From Mangrovimicrobium sp048323675 (GTDB taxonomy: Bacteria; Pseudomonadota; Gammaproteobacteria; Pseudomonadales; Halieaceae), in assembly GCF_048323675.1 (NCBI RefSeq), contig NZ_JBLWFK010000005.1, positions 248,001 through 312,000 on the forward strand: a DNA stretch of 64,000 nt. The letters are read 5' to 3'. Each line of letters starts with the position of its first letter. Within the stretch, counting starts at the first letter, position 1. This document shows, piece after piece, positions 33,999 to 42,523 of this stretch. Made by a program: the position numbers and the translations under genes. The notes beneath the pieces were generated by a model. That model was not told the DNA's origin, searched no databases, and saw only the letters and a program-made list of their open reading frames with translations.

Positions 33999-34424
33999 TC
34001 AGAAGTTGAAACCGATACCCAGGACATAGGCCCAGGCGCCGTCGTCGAAGGCGTCGTCGGCGTCGCTGCTGTCCTTGATACCCTCACCGTACACACCGCC
34101 AAGGCTGGCGCCCACGAAGGGGCGGGCATTGCCGCTCAGGAAGTGGTAGTTGACGTAGCCGCGGGTGCTGCCGTTCCAGAAGTCATCGCCTTCGCCCTCG
34201 GCGATCACAATGCTCTGGCGCAGGCCCAGGGATAGCGGGTCGGAAAGATACCAGCCGAGGTCGCCGGAAAAACCCAGGGCATTGTTGTCGAAGTTCTTGT
34301 CGCTGGTGCCGGTACCGGAAAGGGAGAATTCCCGATCGCCTTCGGCGGGGCCGGCGGCGAGCAGTGTCATCGGGAGGAGGGCGGTACAGAGGCCCATGGC
34401 TAATGCGTGTCTGATTTTTTTCAT
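33999..34424 (-). CDS. Small outer-membrane beta-barrel protein
   Basis: A 141-residue precursor with a clear signal peptide (MKKIRHALAMGLCTALLPMT to LLAAG) and alternating beta-strand patterns such as REFSLSGTGTSDKNF, ALGFSGDLGWYLSDPLSLGL, TRGYVNYHFLSGNARPFVGA and the final AWAYVLGIGFNF, which ends in the terminal Phe expected for BamA recognition. The size fits an 8-stranded OmpX/OmpA-like barrel that is slightly short. Function is unknown. It is transcribed against the DUF3094 gene, and its promoter must lie in the 34425-34753 region. Confidence 0.75.
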   Translation of the reverse strand: MKKIRHALAMGLCTALLPMTLLAAGPAEGDREFSLSGTGTSDKNFDNNALGFSGDLGWYLSDPLSLGLRQSIVIAEGEGDDFWNGSTRGYVNYHFLSGNARPFVGASLGGVYGEGIKDSSDADDAFDDGAWAYVLGIGFNF

Positions 34425-34753
34425 AACCTGCTCCTTGGGGCGAGTTTGATAGTCGATAGCAAGCCCTGCGCAATAGCCGCAGAGCTGGTACAGGAAAAAC
34501 CGGGTGGTGAAATAGTTATGATTGCGGGCTGACGAAGCAGTGAGTGGTCCCGGTTACTCATGGGGCCGTTCATCAGCTATTGGTCTTGCCCGGGCTGCTG
34601 TCGCCGTAATCTGGCCGCGACAGGCACTCCCGGGGCAGACGACCAAAGCCTAGATCAGATTTCCGTTTTTGTGCGTGGCGTGCACCAAATTGGTGAATCA
34701 TTCACGCAAAGGGCAGGTATGAGTCATTTGGCACTTGAATCAGGTCGCATGCA
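34425..34753. other. Gene-free divergent region
   Basis: 329 nt between the beta-barrel gene and the YbaN-like gene. It should hold promoters for both directions, but I see no convincing -35/-10 pair, repeat element or small gene in it. Confidence 0.6.
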
Positions 34754-35137
34754 GTGACGGAGCCTACACCCCGTCTCACTGTGGCCGCCCTGCTTTGGCG
34801 CAGCACGGCACTGCTCACGCTGGCGCTCGGCGGCATCGGCATTCTGCTGCCGGGCCTGCCCACTGTTCCCCTGTGGATTCTCTCCGCCTTCTGTGCCGGC
34901 CGCGGCTGGCCTGCAGTGGAAACCTGGCTGCTCAATCATCCGCGGCATGGCCAGAGCATCCGCCTGTGGCGGCAGCACGGTGCGGTGCCGCGGCGGGCCA
35001 AGTGGGCTGCGACGCTCATGATGACCATTAGTTCCATAGTGATACTTGCTCTTCCGGTTCCGCTCTGGGCCAGGCTGGCAGCTCCGGCCTCGATGTTGAT
35101 GGTAGCGCTGTGGCTGTGGCGTCGCCCGGAGCCCTAG
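34754..35137 (+). CDS. YbaN (DUF454) family inner membrane protein
   Basis: A 127-residue membrane protein of the DUF454 family, function unknown. The conserved core LALGGIGILLPGLPTVPLWI is the family signature (G-x-L-P-x-L-P-T-T/V-P), followed by LSAFCAGRGWPAVETWLLNH and a second hydrophobic region SSIVILALPVPLWARLAAPA. It begins with GTG at 34754; no ATG is available at the right distance. Its stop is 6 nt from that of the convergent 2OG oxygenase gene. Confidence 0.82.
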   Translation: MTEPTPRLTVAALLWRSTALLTLALGGIGILLPGLPTVPLWILSAFCAGRGWPAVETWLLNHPRHGQSIRLWRQHGAVPRRAKWAATLMMTISSIVILALPVPLWARLAAPASMLMVALWLWRRPEP

Positions 35138-35143
35138 CAGCGT

Positions 35144-35929
35144 TTACAGGGGGAACAGCAGGTCTGTGCGGATGATGTACTTGCGGCCGCGGCTGACCGG
35201 TTCGGAGCTGTGCAGGCAGTGCAGTGGGTGGAGCCCGTGGGGAAAGCACAGCGCACCGCCTGCGGGTGTGCGAACGTCGACCACCTTCACGCGAGAACCG
35301 CGCCGGGCCGGCAGGCCCGGGTTGTCGGCATCGGTGAGGAAGCGGGTGGCGCCGCCCTCGAAATCGGCGTTCAGGAAGATCAGGAAGGTCATGCGGCTGT
35401 AGTGCCCGGGAAAGGCATCGGTGACCAGTTCCCCGTCGATGACCCGGCTGCCGGGCCAGGCGCCATCGGTATGTGGCTGGAAGTAGTCGCCTTCGGCATA
35501 GCGGTAAAAACGGAAACGCTGGTTGAGGCCGGTACCGCCAGCGCCGTCAAACACGCCGGCTTCGTCCCCACAGCGCGCCGCTACCCGCTGCCAGATCACG
35601 CGGTGGGTGGTGTCGTCCACGATCCATACCAGGTTGTCGTTGTGCCGGATGGAGCGCGGCAGCGACACCGCGGCATCCGGCAGGTAGCCGAGCCGTTCAC
35701 TCAGGTCGATCAGGCCTTGGCATTCCCCGGGAGACAGTAACGGGTCCAGCTGGAAGGCCCCCGGAACGCCGGGAACCGGCAGGCGCCTCGGCGGGTTCGC
35801 CGTGACCTCCGCCAGCGCCCCGGGATTTTCCCTGCGGCAGGCCCAGCTGGGCAGCGCCGGATGTTCGGCGCCAGGTTCCAGGGCGATCACATAAAAGTCC
35901 CCGATTGGGGGTGGGGATGCTTGGGACAT
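35144..35929 (-). CDS. 2-oxoglutarate/Fe(II)-dependent oxygenase (prolyl 4-hydroxylase-like)
   Basis: Cytoplasmic 2OG-Fe(II) oxygenase of 261 residues. The iron facial triad is visible as H-x-D in GDYFQPHTDGAWPG and the distal His in FPHGLHPLHCLHSSEPVSRG, with the 2OG-binding basic residue in GRKYIIRTDLLF. FRFYRYAEGD before the triad and MTFLIFLNADFEGGATRF in the jelly-roll are typical of the P4Hc group. A small-molecule, protein or nucleic-acid substrate cannot be told apart. The first 55 residues are not part of the conserved fold, so the start at 35929 is only the best available choice. Confidence 0.83.
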   Translation of the reverse strand: MSQASPPPIGDFYVIALEPGAEHPALPSWACRRENPGALAEVTANPPRRLPVPGVPGAFQLDPLLSPGECQGLIDLSERLGYLPDAAVSLPRSIRHNDNLVWIVDDTTHRVIWQRVAARCGDEAGVFDGAGGTGLNQRFRFYRYAEGDYFQPHTDGAWPGSRVIDGELVTDAFPGHYSRMTFLIFLNADFEGGATRFLTDADNPGLPARRGSRVKVVDVRTPAGGALCFPHGLHPLHCLHSSEPVSRGRKYIIRTDLLFPL

Positions 35930-36032
35930 GCTGCTGGTTAGGCGCTCGCTGGAAGTGGTGATGGGGTGGCATCAGTGACGTTTCGGCTAATATGATGCAG
36001 ACTTGAGCGCCAAAACAGAAGGGAGAATAAGT

Positions 36033-36548
36033 ATGAGCGACGAATCCAGCGCCGCAATCCGCGACGCCCGTAAAGACTGGGTGGTAGAGCACCGGGAAAT
36101 GTACCTGCGATCCGGCGGTAGCCAGGGCCACATCATGGACCTGACGCCAGTGGGCGGGCATGATTTTGGCACCCACCTGCTCTTGAAGTACACGGGCCGC
36201 AAGAGCGGCAAGGTCTTTATCACGCCCCTGTGCTATGGCGCTATCGGTGGTGAGGTCGTCATCGTCGCCTCCAAGGGCGGCGCCGATCACCACCCGGCCT
36301 GGTATCTCAATGTGAGTGAAAGCCCCGAGGTCGAATTCCAGATAGCCACCCAGGCCTTTCGCGCGACCTGGCGCGAACCCGAGGGGGCGGAGCGGGAGAA
36401 AATCTGGAACTTCATGGTGGACAGCTATCCCTTTTACGCCAGTTACGCGGCGTCGACGGAGAGAGTTATACCGCTGGTGGTGATGAAGGCGATTGAGCCG
36501 ATTGCCATCTTTATGGAATCGGAGGCAACGGGACAGCGCCAGTTCTGA
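36033..36548 (+). CDS. Nitroreductase/quinone reductase family protein (DDN/DUF385-like)
   Basis: A 171-residue split-barrel protein of the deazaflavin-dependent nitroreductase family. The core GGHDFGTHLLLKYTGRKSGK, VFITPLCYGAIGGEVVIVAS, GGADHHPAWYLNVSESPEVE and TQAFRATWREPEGAEREKIW is characteristic (T-x-G-R-x-S-G and P-x-W-Y-x-N). Classic members use F420, but some are likely to bind heme or FMN, and gammaproteobacteria rarely make F420, so the cofactor is open. ATG 36033 has GGGAG at 36021. A terminator follows at 36557. It sits upstream of a Baeyer-Villiger-type monooxygenase gene, with a terminator between. Confidence 0.82.
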   Translation: MSDESSAAIRDARKDWVVEHREMYLRSGGSQGHIMDLTPVGGHDFGTHLLLKYTGRKSGKVFITPLCYGAIGGEVVIVASKGGADHHPAWYLNVSESPEVEFQIATQAFRATWREPEGAEREKIWNFMVDSYPFYASYAASTERVIPLVVMKAIEPIAIFMESEATGQRQF

Positions 36549-36556
36549 GTGCTGCC

Positions 36557-36592
36557 GGGCCGCAGCGGTCTCCGCGGCGGCCCTCTTTCTCT
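36557..36592 (+). terminator. Rho-independent terminator
   Basis: GGGCCGC (36557-36563) pairs with GCGGCCC (36577-36583), with an inner GCGG/CCGC pairing, followed by TCTTTCTCT. It lies just after the DDN-family gene. Confidence 0.6.
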
Positions 36593-36739
36593 CTGTACCG
36601 TACAACACTGTTGACTACAAAGTCTGATTGCGGCAAAGTCACACCCCCGGACAACGCGTGACCACCGGCCTCGACCCGCCCTGTGCCCCTGCGGAGATCT
36701 GCAACGGGATGGCGAGGTACCAAGCTGCAGGAACCAGAC

Positions 36740-38575
36740 ATGAAATGTGAAGCCCATAACGAAGTATCTCCCGCGGAAATAGACATTCCCTCCATACGGG
36801 CCAAATATCGCGAGGAGCGGCAGAAGCGTATCCGCCCGGAAGGCCAGCGCCAGTACGTGCGCCCCTCCGGCGATGCCTCCCAGGAATTTGCCGCCGACCC
36901 GCACCTGCCGATCGAGGCCCGGGAGCCGATTTCGGAAGATATCGATGTGATCGTCCTTGGCGGCGGCTTCGGCGGCCTGCTGGCGTCCTATTACCTGACC
37001 AAACAGGGTGTGACCAACTTCCGCAATATCGACAGCGCCGGAGATTTCGGCGGCGTCTGGTACTGGAACCGCTACCCCGGTATCCAGTGTGACAACGAAT
37101 CCTACTGCTACCTGCCAATCCTCGAGGAAACCGGCTTCATGCCCTCGAAGAAGTTTGCCGATGGCTGGGAAATCCAGGGCTATTGCCGGGAGATCGCCGA
37201 ACAGTTCGGTTTTGCCGAGCAGGCGGTATTCCACACCCTGATCACCACGCTGCGCTGGGATGCAGAGATCCAGCGCTGGCGCATCGCCACCAACCGCGGG
37301 GACGAGTTCCGCGCGCGTTTCGTGGTGATGGCCTGTGGCGTGCTCAACATGCCCAAATTGCCCGGGATTCCCGGCATCAATGAATTCAGGGGCAAGTTGT
37401 TCCACACCGCGCGCTGGGATTACGACTATACCGGCGGCTCCTACGGCAAGCCGGAACTCGACAAACTGCAAGACAAACGCGTTGCCCTGGTGGGAACCGG
37501 TGCGACCTCCATCCAGGCGGTGCCGCACCTGGCGGAGTGGGCGAAGGAGTTGTACGTGGTGCAGCGCACCCCCTCCAGTGTCGACGAGCGGCCCAACCCG
37601 CCGACTGATTCGGAATGGGTAAAAACCCTGCAGCCCGGCTGGCAGCAGGAGCGCCAGGACAATTTCCATCGTGGTGCCATGGAGGCGTTCGCGCCGGGTG
37701 AACAGGACCTGATCTGCGATTTCTGGACCGAGATCAGCCGCAACATGAACGCCAAACTGGAGGCGCGGGGCTGGCCGCAACTGTCCATGGAAGAGTTCAT
37801 GGAAATGCGCGAGGTCGAGGACTACCTGCTGATGGAGCGTATGCGCCGCCGGGTGGAACAGTCCGTGGACGACCCGGAAACCGCGGAGGCACTGAAGCCT
37901 TACTACCGTTTCATGTGCAAGCGCCCGCTGTCGAGCAACGAATACTACCCGGCGTTCAACCGGCCCAACGTCAAGCTGATCGACGTAGCGGAAACCCAGG
38001 GCCTGGAGCGACTGACCGAGACCGGCTTCGTGGCCAACGGTGAAGAGCACGAGGTGGACTGCGTTATCTTCGCCTCCGGTTTCGAGGTCACCAGCGATCT
38101 CGAACGTCGCTGGGGCATGGAAGCAGTCGAAGGCCGCGACGGCCTGTCAATTTATGACCACTGGCGCGATGGTCCAGTGACCCTGCACGGCACCATGACC
38201 CACGGCTTCCCCAACCAGTTCTTCGTGGGTTACTACCAGGGCGGCATCAACGCCTCGGTCACCGAGCAGTTCGGCCGCCAGGGCGAACATATCGCCTACA
38301 TCATCGCCGAGGCGCTGCGGCGCGGCGCGACCTATGTCGAGGCCAGCAGCGAGGCCCAGGACGCCTACGTGCAGAAATTCGAGGAAATGGTCCCCGACCA
38401 GAGCGCCTTCCAGGCGGACTGTCCGCCCAGCTACTTCAACAACGAGGGCGAGTCCAATCCGAAGTGGGGCCTGTTCCGGCCCTGGGGGCCGGGCTGGAAC
38501 GATTTCATGGCGATGCTGCAGGCGTGGCGTGAAAGCGGTGACCTGCAGGGACTGATCGTCGAAAACCGCGAGTAA
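36740..38575 (+). CDS. Flavin-dependent Baeyer-Villiger-type monooxygenase
   Basis: NAD(P)H- and FAD-dependent monooxygenase of 611 residues that probably inserts oxygen into a cyclic or steroid-like ketone. It has an FAD Rossmann motif DVIVLGGGFGGLLASYYL, GGVWYWNRYPGIQCDNES (conserved in type I BVMOs), a second nucleotide loop VALVGTGATSIQAV, and the BVMO fingerprint F-x-G-x3-H-x3-W as FRGKLFHTARW near residues 216-226. An N-terminal extension of about 70 residues precedes the FAD motif, as in cyclopentadecanone/steroid-type BVMOs. ATG 36740 has GCAGGAA eight bases upstream; an in-frame ATG at 36683 is less likely. The terminator at 38604 ends the unit. Confidence 0.88.
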   Translation: MKCEAHNEVSPAEIDIPSIRAKYREERQKRIRPEGQRQYVRPSGDASQEFAADPHLPIEAREPISEDIDVIVLGGGFGGLLASYYLTKQGVTNFRNIDSAGDFGGVWYWNRYPGIQCDNESYCYLPILEETGFMPSKKFADGWEIQGYCREIAEQFGFAEQAVFHTLITTLRWDAEIQRWRIATNRGDEFRARFVVMACGVLNMPKLPGIPGINEFRGKLFHTARWDYDYTGGSYGKPELDKLQDKRVALVGTGATSIQAVPHLAEWAKELYVVQRTPSSVDERPNPPTDSEWVKTLQPGWQQERQDNFHRGAMEAFAPGEQDLICDFWTEISRNMNAKLEARGWPQLSMEEFMEMREVEDYLLMERMRRRVEQSVDDPETAEALKPYYRFMCKRPLSSNEYYPAFNRPNVKLIDVAETQGLERLTETGFVANGEEHEVDCVIFASGFEVTSDLERRWGMEAVEGRDGLSIYDHWRDGPVTLHGTMTHGFPNQFFVGYYQGGINASVTEQFGRQGEHIAYIIAEALRRGATYVEASSEAQDAYVQKFEEMVPDQSAFQADCPPSYFNNEGESNPKWGLFRPWGPGWNDFMAMLQAWRESGDLQGLIVENRE

Positions 38576-38603
38576 GTTAAGTACAGCGCTTGTTTACTGG
38601 CAG

Positions 38604-38630
38604 AAGCCCGGCCTCGATCCGGGCTTTCTT
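38604..38630 (+). terminator. Rho-independent terminator
   Basis: AAGCCCGG (38604-38611) pairs with CCGGGCTT (38619-38626), 7-nt loop, followed by TCTT. It lies 28 nt after the monooxygenase stop. Confidence 0.7.
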
Positions 38631-38859
38631 ATTCCCGGCCCGCTGTCGGGGACTGCCGGTCACGTTGTCCGTGAAACAATCCGCAGGCCAGTCCGGGGTG
38701 CGCGGTGGAGTAGGGGCAGGGCCGGGACGCGGCGTCCATAAGCTGAGACAGGAGTAATCACGACCGCAAGCCCGCAGCAAAATGCCCGCCGCCACATTCG
38801 AATTTATGTCATAGTCCAGATTTAGACTTCGCCGTTTGTAACCGACACTTCCCTGATAG

Positions 38860-40017
38860 ATGCTGAATCGCCGCTACCTGCTCAAGCAGGCCATGGTTGC
38901 CATGGCCGCCACACCCGCACTGGCCTCTTCTGCCCTGCGCGCCTCCCCTGCTGGGCGCGACCTGGCGGCCCTGTGTGTCCATACCCGCTACGATGCCACC
39001 CTGAAGGCAACCCTGCCGCGAGCCGCGCAACTGCGCATTGTCGCCCGCTCGGGGGCGCCCGCAGTGGCCGGTGGCGCCTATCGCTGGCACGGTGCACCGG
39101 ACGGCGGCGCCTGCTTTCCCAGCGCGGCGGGCGGCTGGATCTATGTCTCCAACAGCGAGTTGCCCAAGGGTACAGCGACCACAATGGGCGGCGTCGGTGC
39201 GCTGCGTTTCAACGCGGCGGGCGAGGTAGTGGACAGCTACCCCATCCTGGAAAACACCCGCCTGAATTGTGCCGGCGGGCGCAGCCTCTGGGGAACCTGG
39301 CTTTCCTGCGAGGAATACGGCGAGAGCGGCCTGGTCTACGAATGCGACCCGGAAGGCAAAAAACCGGCCCGTGCGCGACCGGCGATGGGCGCCTTCACTC
39401 ACGAGGCAGTGGCGATGGACCCGGCAACGGGGCGCGCCTACCTCACCGAGGACCAACCCAACGGTTGCCTCTACCGCTTCACTCCGGCGAGACCTGGTGA
39501 CCTCGCAGAGGGACTGCTGGAACTCGCGGTGGCCGAGGGCATGCACCTCACCTGGCACCAAGTGCCGGATGCAAGCGCAAGCAAACGCCCGCTGCGCTAC
39601 CAGGTGCCGGAAGCGGCACGCTTCCGCGGCGGCGAGGGCATCGTCTACAGTGACGGCGCCATCTACTTCACCACCAAGCACGATAACCGGGTCTGGCGCC
39701 TGCAGCTCGCGGACGACCGGCTCTCGGTGGTGTATGACGCCACGCTCCATGATTCGGCGGTATTGAGCGGTGTCGACAACCTGGAAATCGCCCCGGGGGG
39801 TGAATTGCTGGTAGCGGAAGACGGCGGCGACATGCAGATCGTTGCCCTGCTTGACGACTACCGCCCGGCTCCCCTGCTGACCCTGCACGAGCAGCCGGAA
39901 TCCGAGATCACCGGGCCGGCGTTTTCGCCGGATGGTTCGCGCCTGTACTTCAGTTCCCAGCGGGGGTTCAGCGGCCGTTCCGAGGACGGGTTGACCTACG
40001 AGTTGATCCTGCCCTGA
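38860..40017 (+). CDS. PhoX-like (DUF839) secreted beta-propeller protein
   Basis: An exported protein of the PhoX/DUF839 family, 385 residues. The N-terminus MLNRRYLLKQAMVAMAATPA is Tat-like (RRYLLK plus a hydrophobic stretch ending ALASSA). Family blocks are SLWGTWLSCEEYGESGLVYE, AFTHEAVAMDPATGRAYLTE with DQPNGCLYRF, GGEGIVYSDGAIYFTTKHD, VDNLEIAPGGELLVAEDGGD and GPAFSPDGSRLYFSSQRGF. True PhoX phosphatases are over 600 residues and bind Ca and Fe; this short form probably keeps the propeller but may have another activity. It stands alone, followed by palindromic elements. Confidence 0.8.
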   Translation: MLNRRYLLKQAMVAMAATPALASSALRASPAGRDLAALCVHTRYDATLKATLPRAAQLRIVARSGAPAVAGGAYRWHGAPDGGACFPSAAGGWIYVSNSELPKGTATTMGGVGALRFNAAGEVVDSYPILENTRLNCAGGRSLWGTWLSCEEYGESGLVYECDPEGKKPARARPAMGAFTHEAVAMDPATGRAYLTEDQPNGCLYRFTPARPGDLAEGLLELAVAEGMHLTWHQVPDASASKRPLRYQVPEAARFRGGEGIVYSDGAIYFTTKHDNRVWRLQLADDRLSVVYDATLHDSAVLSGVDNLEIAPGGELLVAEDGGDMQIVALLDDYRPAPLLTLHEQPESEITGPAFSPDGSRLYFSSQRGFSGRSEDGLTYELILP

Positions 40018-40067
40018 TTGTTGGTTGTTCCGGGTTCCGGGTCTATGGGTTTGGTGGTTAGCCCGCC

Positions 40068-40186
40068 GCGCGCGATCCGGCAGGTGCCTGCTGGAACACG
40101 CCAAAAAGCGCACATCCATGTGCAGGCTCGGGTGGCGACATCCATGTCGCCACACGGTTCCAGCAGGCACCTGCCGGCTCACACGC
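40068..40186 (+). repeat. Palindromic element, copy C (119 bp)
   Basis: Thirty-nt arms at 40068-40097 and 40157-40186 are complementary at 27 positions. The core is ACGCCAAAAAGCG, hairpin GCACATCCATGTGC, linker AGGCTCGGGT, hairpin GGCGACATCCATGTCGCC, then ACACG. Both hairpins are perfect and share the loop context CATCCATG. The terminal arm bases match copies A and F (GCGCG on the left, CACAC on the right); the inner ~20 arm bases do not match A. Confidence 0.92.
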
Positions 40187-40307
40187 TACCTGTTGTGCGA
40201 TATACACATTGGGCATTTATTTCTGGCTAAAAACACAGCGTATTTTCACGAAGCGCGAAGCTATCGGATGAATGTTGCTCGTTCGCCGAGTGTTAACCAC
40301 TGTGAGA

Positions 40308-40425
40308 GCGGCAGAACGCAATTCCCCCTACAGAAACCGTGAGGCGACAGGACGTCGCCGACCGAGCCTGCACATGGATGTGCGCTTTTTGGCGTGTTTC
40401 TGTGGGGGGAATTGCGTTCTGGTGC
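40308..40425 (-). repeat. Palindromic element, copy D (118 bp, inverted)
   Basis: Opposite orientation to A and C. Arms 40308-40337 and 40396-40425 are complementary at 27 of 30 positions and share no sequence with those of A or C beyond the inner GAAAC/GTTTC end. The core read on the minus strand is ACGCCAAAAAGCGCACATCC with the same first hairpin GCACATCCATGTGC and a second hairpin GGCGACGTCCTGTCGCC. Confidence 0.9.
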
Positions 40426-40521
40426 GATTATCGGAGTCCCATTTCCACTGAGACCGAACCCATACAATAAAATGACGAACGCAGGAGGAACGCGATTCAG
40501 GTGTATGTAGTTAGGGTAGGA

Positions 40522-41538
40522 TTACGAAACAGGAACGGCAGATTTACCCGGCTCCCCGGCAATCTCCCGCACCAGCTTCGGCACCAGATATCCGGGTAAT
40601 TGCGCACTGGTCGCTTTCCACAGTGCCACGGCTTCAACTTCCGCAACGTCGAAATGCGCCGCCCCCGCCACCCTGTCCAGCAGGTGCAGGTAGTAGGGCA
40701 GTACACCCGCCGCGAACAGGGCTTCACTGAGATCGACCAGCGCCTTCACGCTGTCATTCACCCCGCGCAGCAGGACCGACTGGTTGAGCACGGTAAAGCC
40801 CGCGCTGCGCAGGCGGCCCGTTGCTTCAGCCGTTTCCGCATCGATCTCGTTGGCGTGGTTGGCGTGAATGACGAAGACCGTGTCGAGGTTCGGCCGGGAC
40901 AGGGCCGTGATCAGTTCATCGGTCACCCGCGCGGGAATCACCACCGGCAGCCGGGTGTGGACGCGCAGGCGGCGGACGTGGGGAATGGCGGCGATGGTGG
41001 ATACCAGGTCATCGAGCTGCCGGTCGCCGGGCATCAGCGGGTCGCCGCCGCTGAGGATGACCTCGGAGATGGTAGTGTCCCCGGCGACCTCGGCCAGTGT
41101 ATCGCGCCACTGCAGGCGGTTGACCCGGTTGTCCGCGTAGGGAAAGTGGCGGCGGAAACAGTAGCGACAGTTGACGGCACAGCCGCCGCTGACCAGCAGC
41201 AGGGCGCGGCCGCGGTATTTGCGCAACAGGCCCGGGCGGGCGTTGACCGCGCCGGTTTCGCCCACGGGATCGTTGCTGAAACCGGGCATCTCGAGGAGTT
41301 CGCGTTTGCTGGCGAGAACCTGGCGCAACAGCGGGTCGTCGGGGTCGCCCCGGCGCATGCGCCGGATAAAGGCACGCGGGACCTTGAGGGCGAAGCCCCT
41401 GGCCGCGGCCTCGCTGAGGCCCGCCTGTCCGGGCTCGAGGCCGAGCAGGTCGAGTAATTCCTCCCCACTGGTCACGACATCGCGCAACTGGCTCTGCCAG
41501 CTGGCGGGGCCGGCGATAGGCTGGCTGTTCAGGGTCAT
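40522..41538 (-). CDS. epmB: EF-P beta-lysylation protein EpmB (lysine 2,3-aminomutase type)
   Basis: Radical-SAM, PLP enzyme that makes (R)-beta-lysine for modification of elongation factor P. The 338 residues show the radical cluster SGGCAVNCRYCFRRHFPY (C-x3-C-x2-C), EVILSGGDPLMPGDRQLDDL, RRLRVHTRLPVVIPARVTDE and NQSVLLRGVNDSVKAL with PYYLHLLDRVAGAAHF. The length agrees with EpmB (~340) and is shorter than the clostridial aminomutase. In many relatives epmB is divergent from efp, but here the neighbour is an acyltransferase gene on the same strand, so efp and epmA must be elsewhere. ATG at 41538. Confidence 0.92.
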   Translation of the reverse strand: MTLNSQPIAGPASWQSQLRDVVTSGEELLDLLGLEPGQAGLSEAAARGFALKVPRAFIRRMRRGDPDDPLLRQVLASKRELLEMPGFSNDPVGETGAVNARPGLLRKYRGRALLLVSGGCAVNCRYCFRRHFPYADNRVNRLQWRDTLAEVAGDTTISEVILSGGDPLMPGDRQLDDLVSTIAAIPHVRRLRVHTRLPVVIPARVTDELITALSRPNLDTVFVIHANHANEIDAETAEATGRLRSAGFTVLNQSVLLRGVNDSVKALVDLSEALFAAGVLPYYLHLLDRVAGAAHFDVAEVEAVALWKATSAQLPGYLVPKLVREIAGEPGKSAVPVS

Positions 41539-41619
41539 GGGAAGCTGGGGGGGCTGTTGATTCGGGCGGTCATTCTACCAGTTTCCGGGGCGTTCGCCTG
41601 CTACCGCTGGAACGCCGGA

Positions 41620-42504
41620 TCAGGCGCGCAGAATCCGCCGCAACAGGCCGTCTTCGTGGCGCAGGCGCTCGCGCTCGACCAGCAATTGGCGAATCTGCTG
41701 CTCGATCTGTTGTTCGACCTGCTTGCGCAGGGACTTCTGCCGGGCTTTGGTCGGCGGCTTTTTGCCGGCGAGGGGCGCCAGGTTCAGCGGCTCGCCAAAG
41801 CCGATCAGGCAGCGTTGCAGTTTGGGAAACAGGGAGCTGAGGGCGCCCATTGGCAGGGGCGGAAGCAGGTCGGTGCGGGTGCTGTCGGTGAGCAGGCCGA
41901 GGCTGCGCAGCAGTACCCCCAGGGGGGTTCCGGGCAGTTCCTCCCCTTCGTAGAGATTGTCGTAGAACTCGTCGGGACCGACCATGGCAACCGGCACGAT
42001 CGTATAGCCGTGTTTCGCGGCCAGGCGGATGAAACCGTAGCGCTCCTTCCACTGCAGGGTGTAGCGCTGGCGCTGCGGCTTGACCGACTCGTGGGCGCCC
42101 CCCGGATAGAGCAGGATGTTCTGCCGAGCCTCCATCAGTGCCTCGCCGACATCGGGGTGGCCCATCACCATGCCCATGTTCAGCAGGCGTTCACCGACGA
42201 GGTCGATGTTGAAGAACAGTTTGTCGGCCATCGGCCGCAGGAATATGCCGAGCTCCTCCTGCATGACTGGCAGCAGGACCAGGGTATCCAGGGCGAACAG
42301 GGAGTGATTGCCGATAAACAGGCAGGGACGGTCGGGAATTTTTTCCGCACCGTAGACCACCGGCCGGAAGAGCCTGCTGACAATGCGGTACAGGCAGCCG
42401 CCGTAGAGGTCGGCGGGGGTGTCCATCGATTGCGCGACAGCGATGTGGTGAGCCAGCCGGTCACCGGTCAGGGGCTGGTTGTCCCTGTCGAGGATTCCCG
42501 CCAT
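41620..42504 (-). CDS. Lysophospholipid acyltransferase family protein
   Basis: Membrane-associated acyltransferase, 294 residues from ATG 42504, which has GGAGG eight bases upstream. The catalytic region is CLFIGNHSLFALDTLVL (His67 and Asp73, so H-x5-D rather than the common H-x4-D, as in the DAGAT/TMEM68-like group), then LLYPGGAHESVKPQ (the PGG block), GFIRLAAKHGYTIVPVAMVG and FGEPLNLAPLAGKKPPTKAR. A basic, helical C-terminal tail follows. The acyl acceptor may be a lysophospholipid, diacylglycerol or another alcohol. It lies 19 nt after puuB but is unlikely to share its pathway. Confidence 0.8.
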   Translation of the reverse strand: MAGILDRDNQPLTGDRLAHHIAVAQSMDTPADLYGGCLYRIVSRLFRPVVYGAEKIPDRPCLFIGNHSLFALDTLVLLPVMQEELGIFLRPMADKLFFNIDLVGERLLNMGMVMGHPDVGEALMEARQNILLYPGGAHESVKPQRQRYTLQWKERYGFIRLAAKHGYTIVPVAMVGPDEFYDNLYEGEELPGTPLGVLLRSLGLLTDSTRTDLLPPLPMGALSSLFPKLQRCLIGFGEPLNLAPLAGKKPPTKARQKSLRKQVEQQIEQQIRQLLVERERLRHEDGLLRRILRA

Positions 42505-42523
42505 TGACCCTACCTCCAGTTGC

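Larger units (their letters stand above)
40018..40521. other. Gene-free convergent region carrying two palindromic elements
   Basis: 504 nt between the ends of the PhoX-like gene and epmB. Element C (40068-40186) and element D (40308-40425) lie in opposite orientation, 121 nt apart. Short open frames here are translated repeat sequence, and I see no gene. Confidence 0.75.

Noticed and set aside
40018..40342. Short frames translating to AKKRTSM... or KAHMDVRFLA-like peptides in several intergenic regions
   Set aside because: They are translations of the palindromic DNA elements in different frames, which explains why the same peptide pieces recur.
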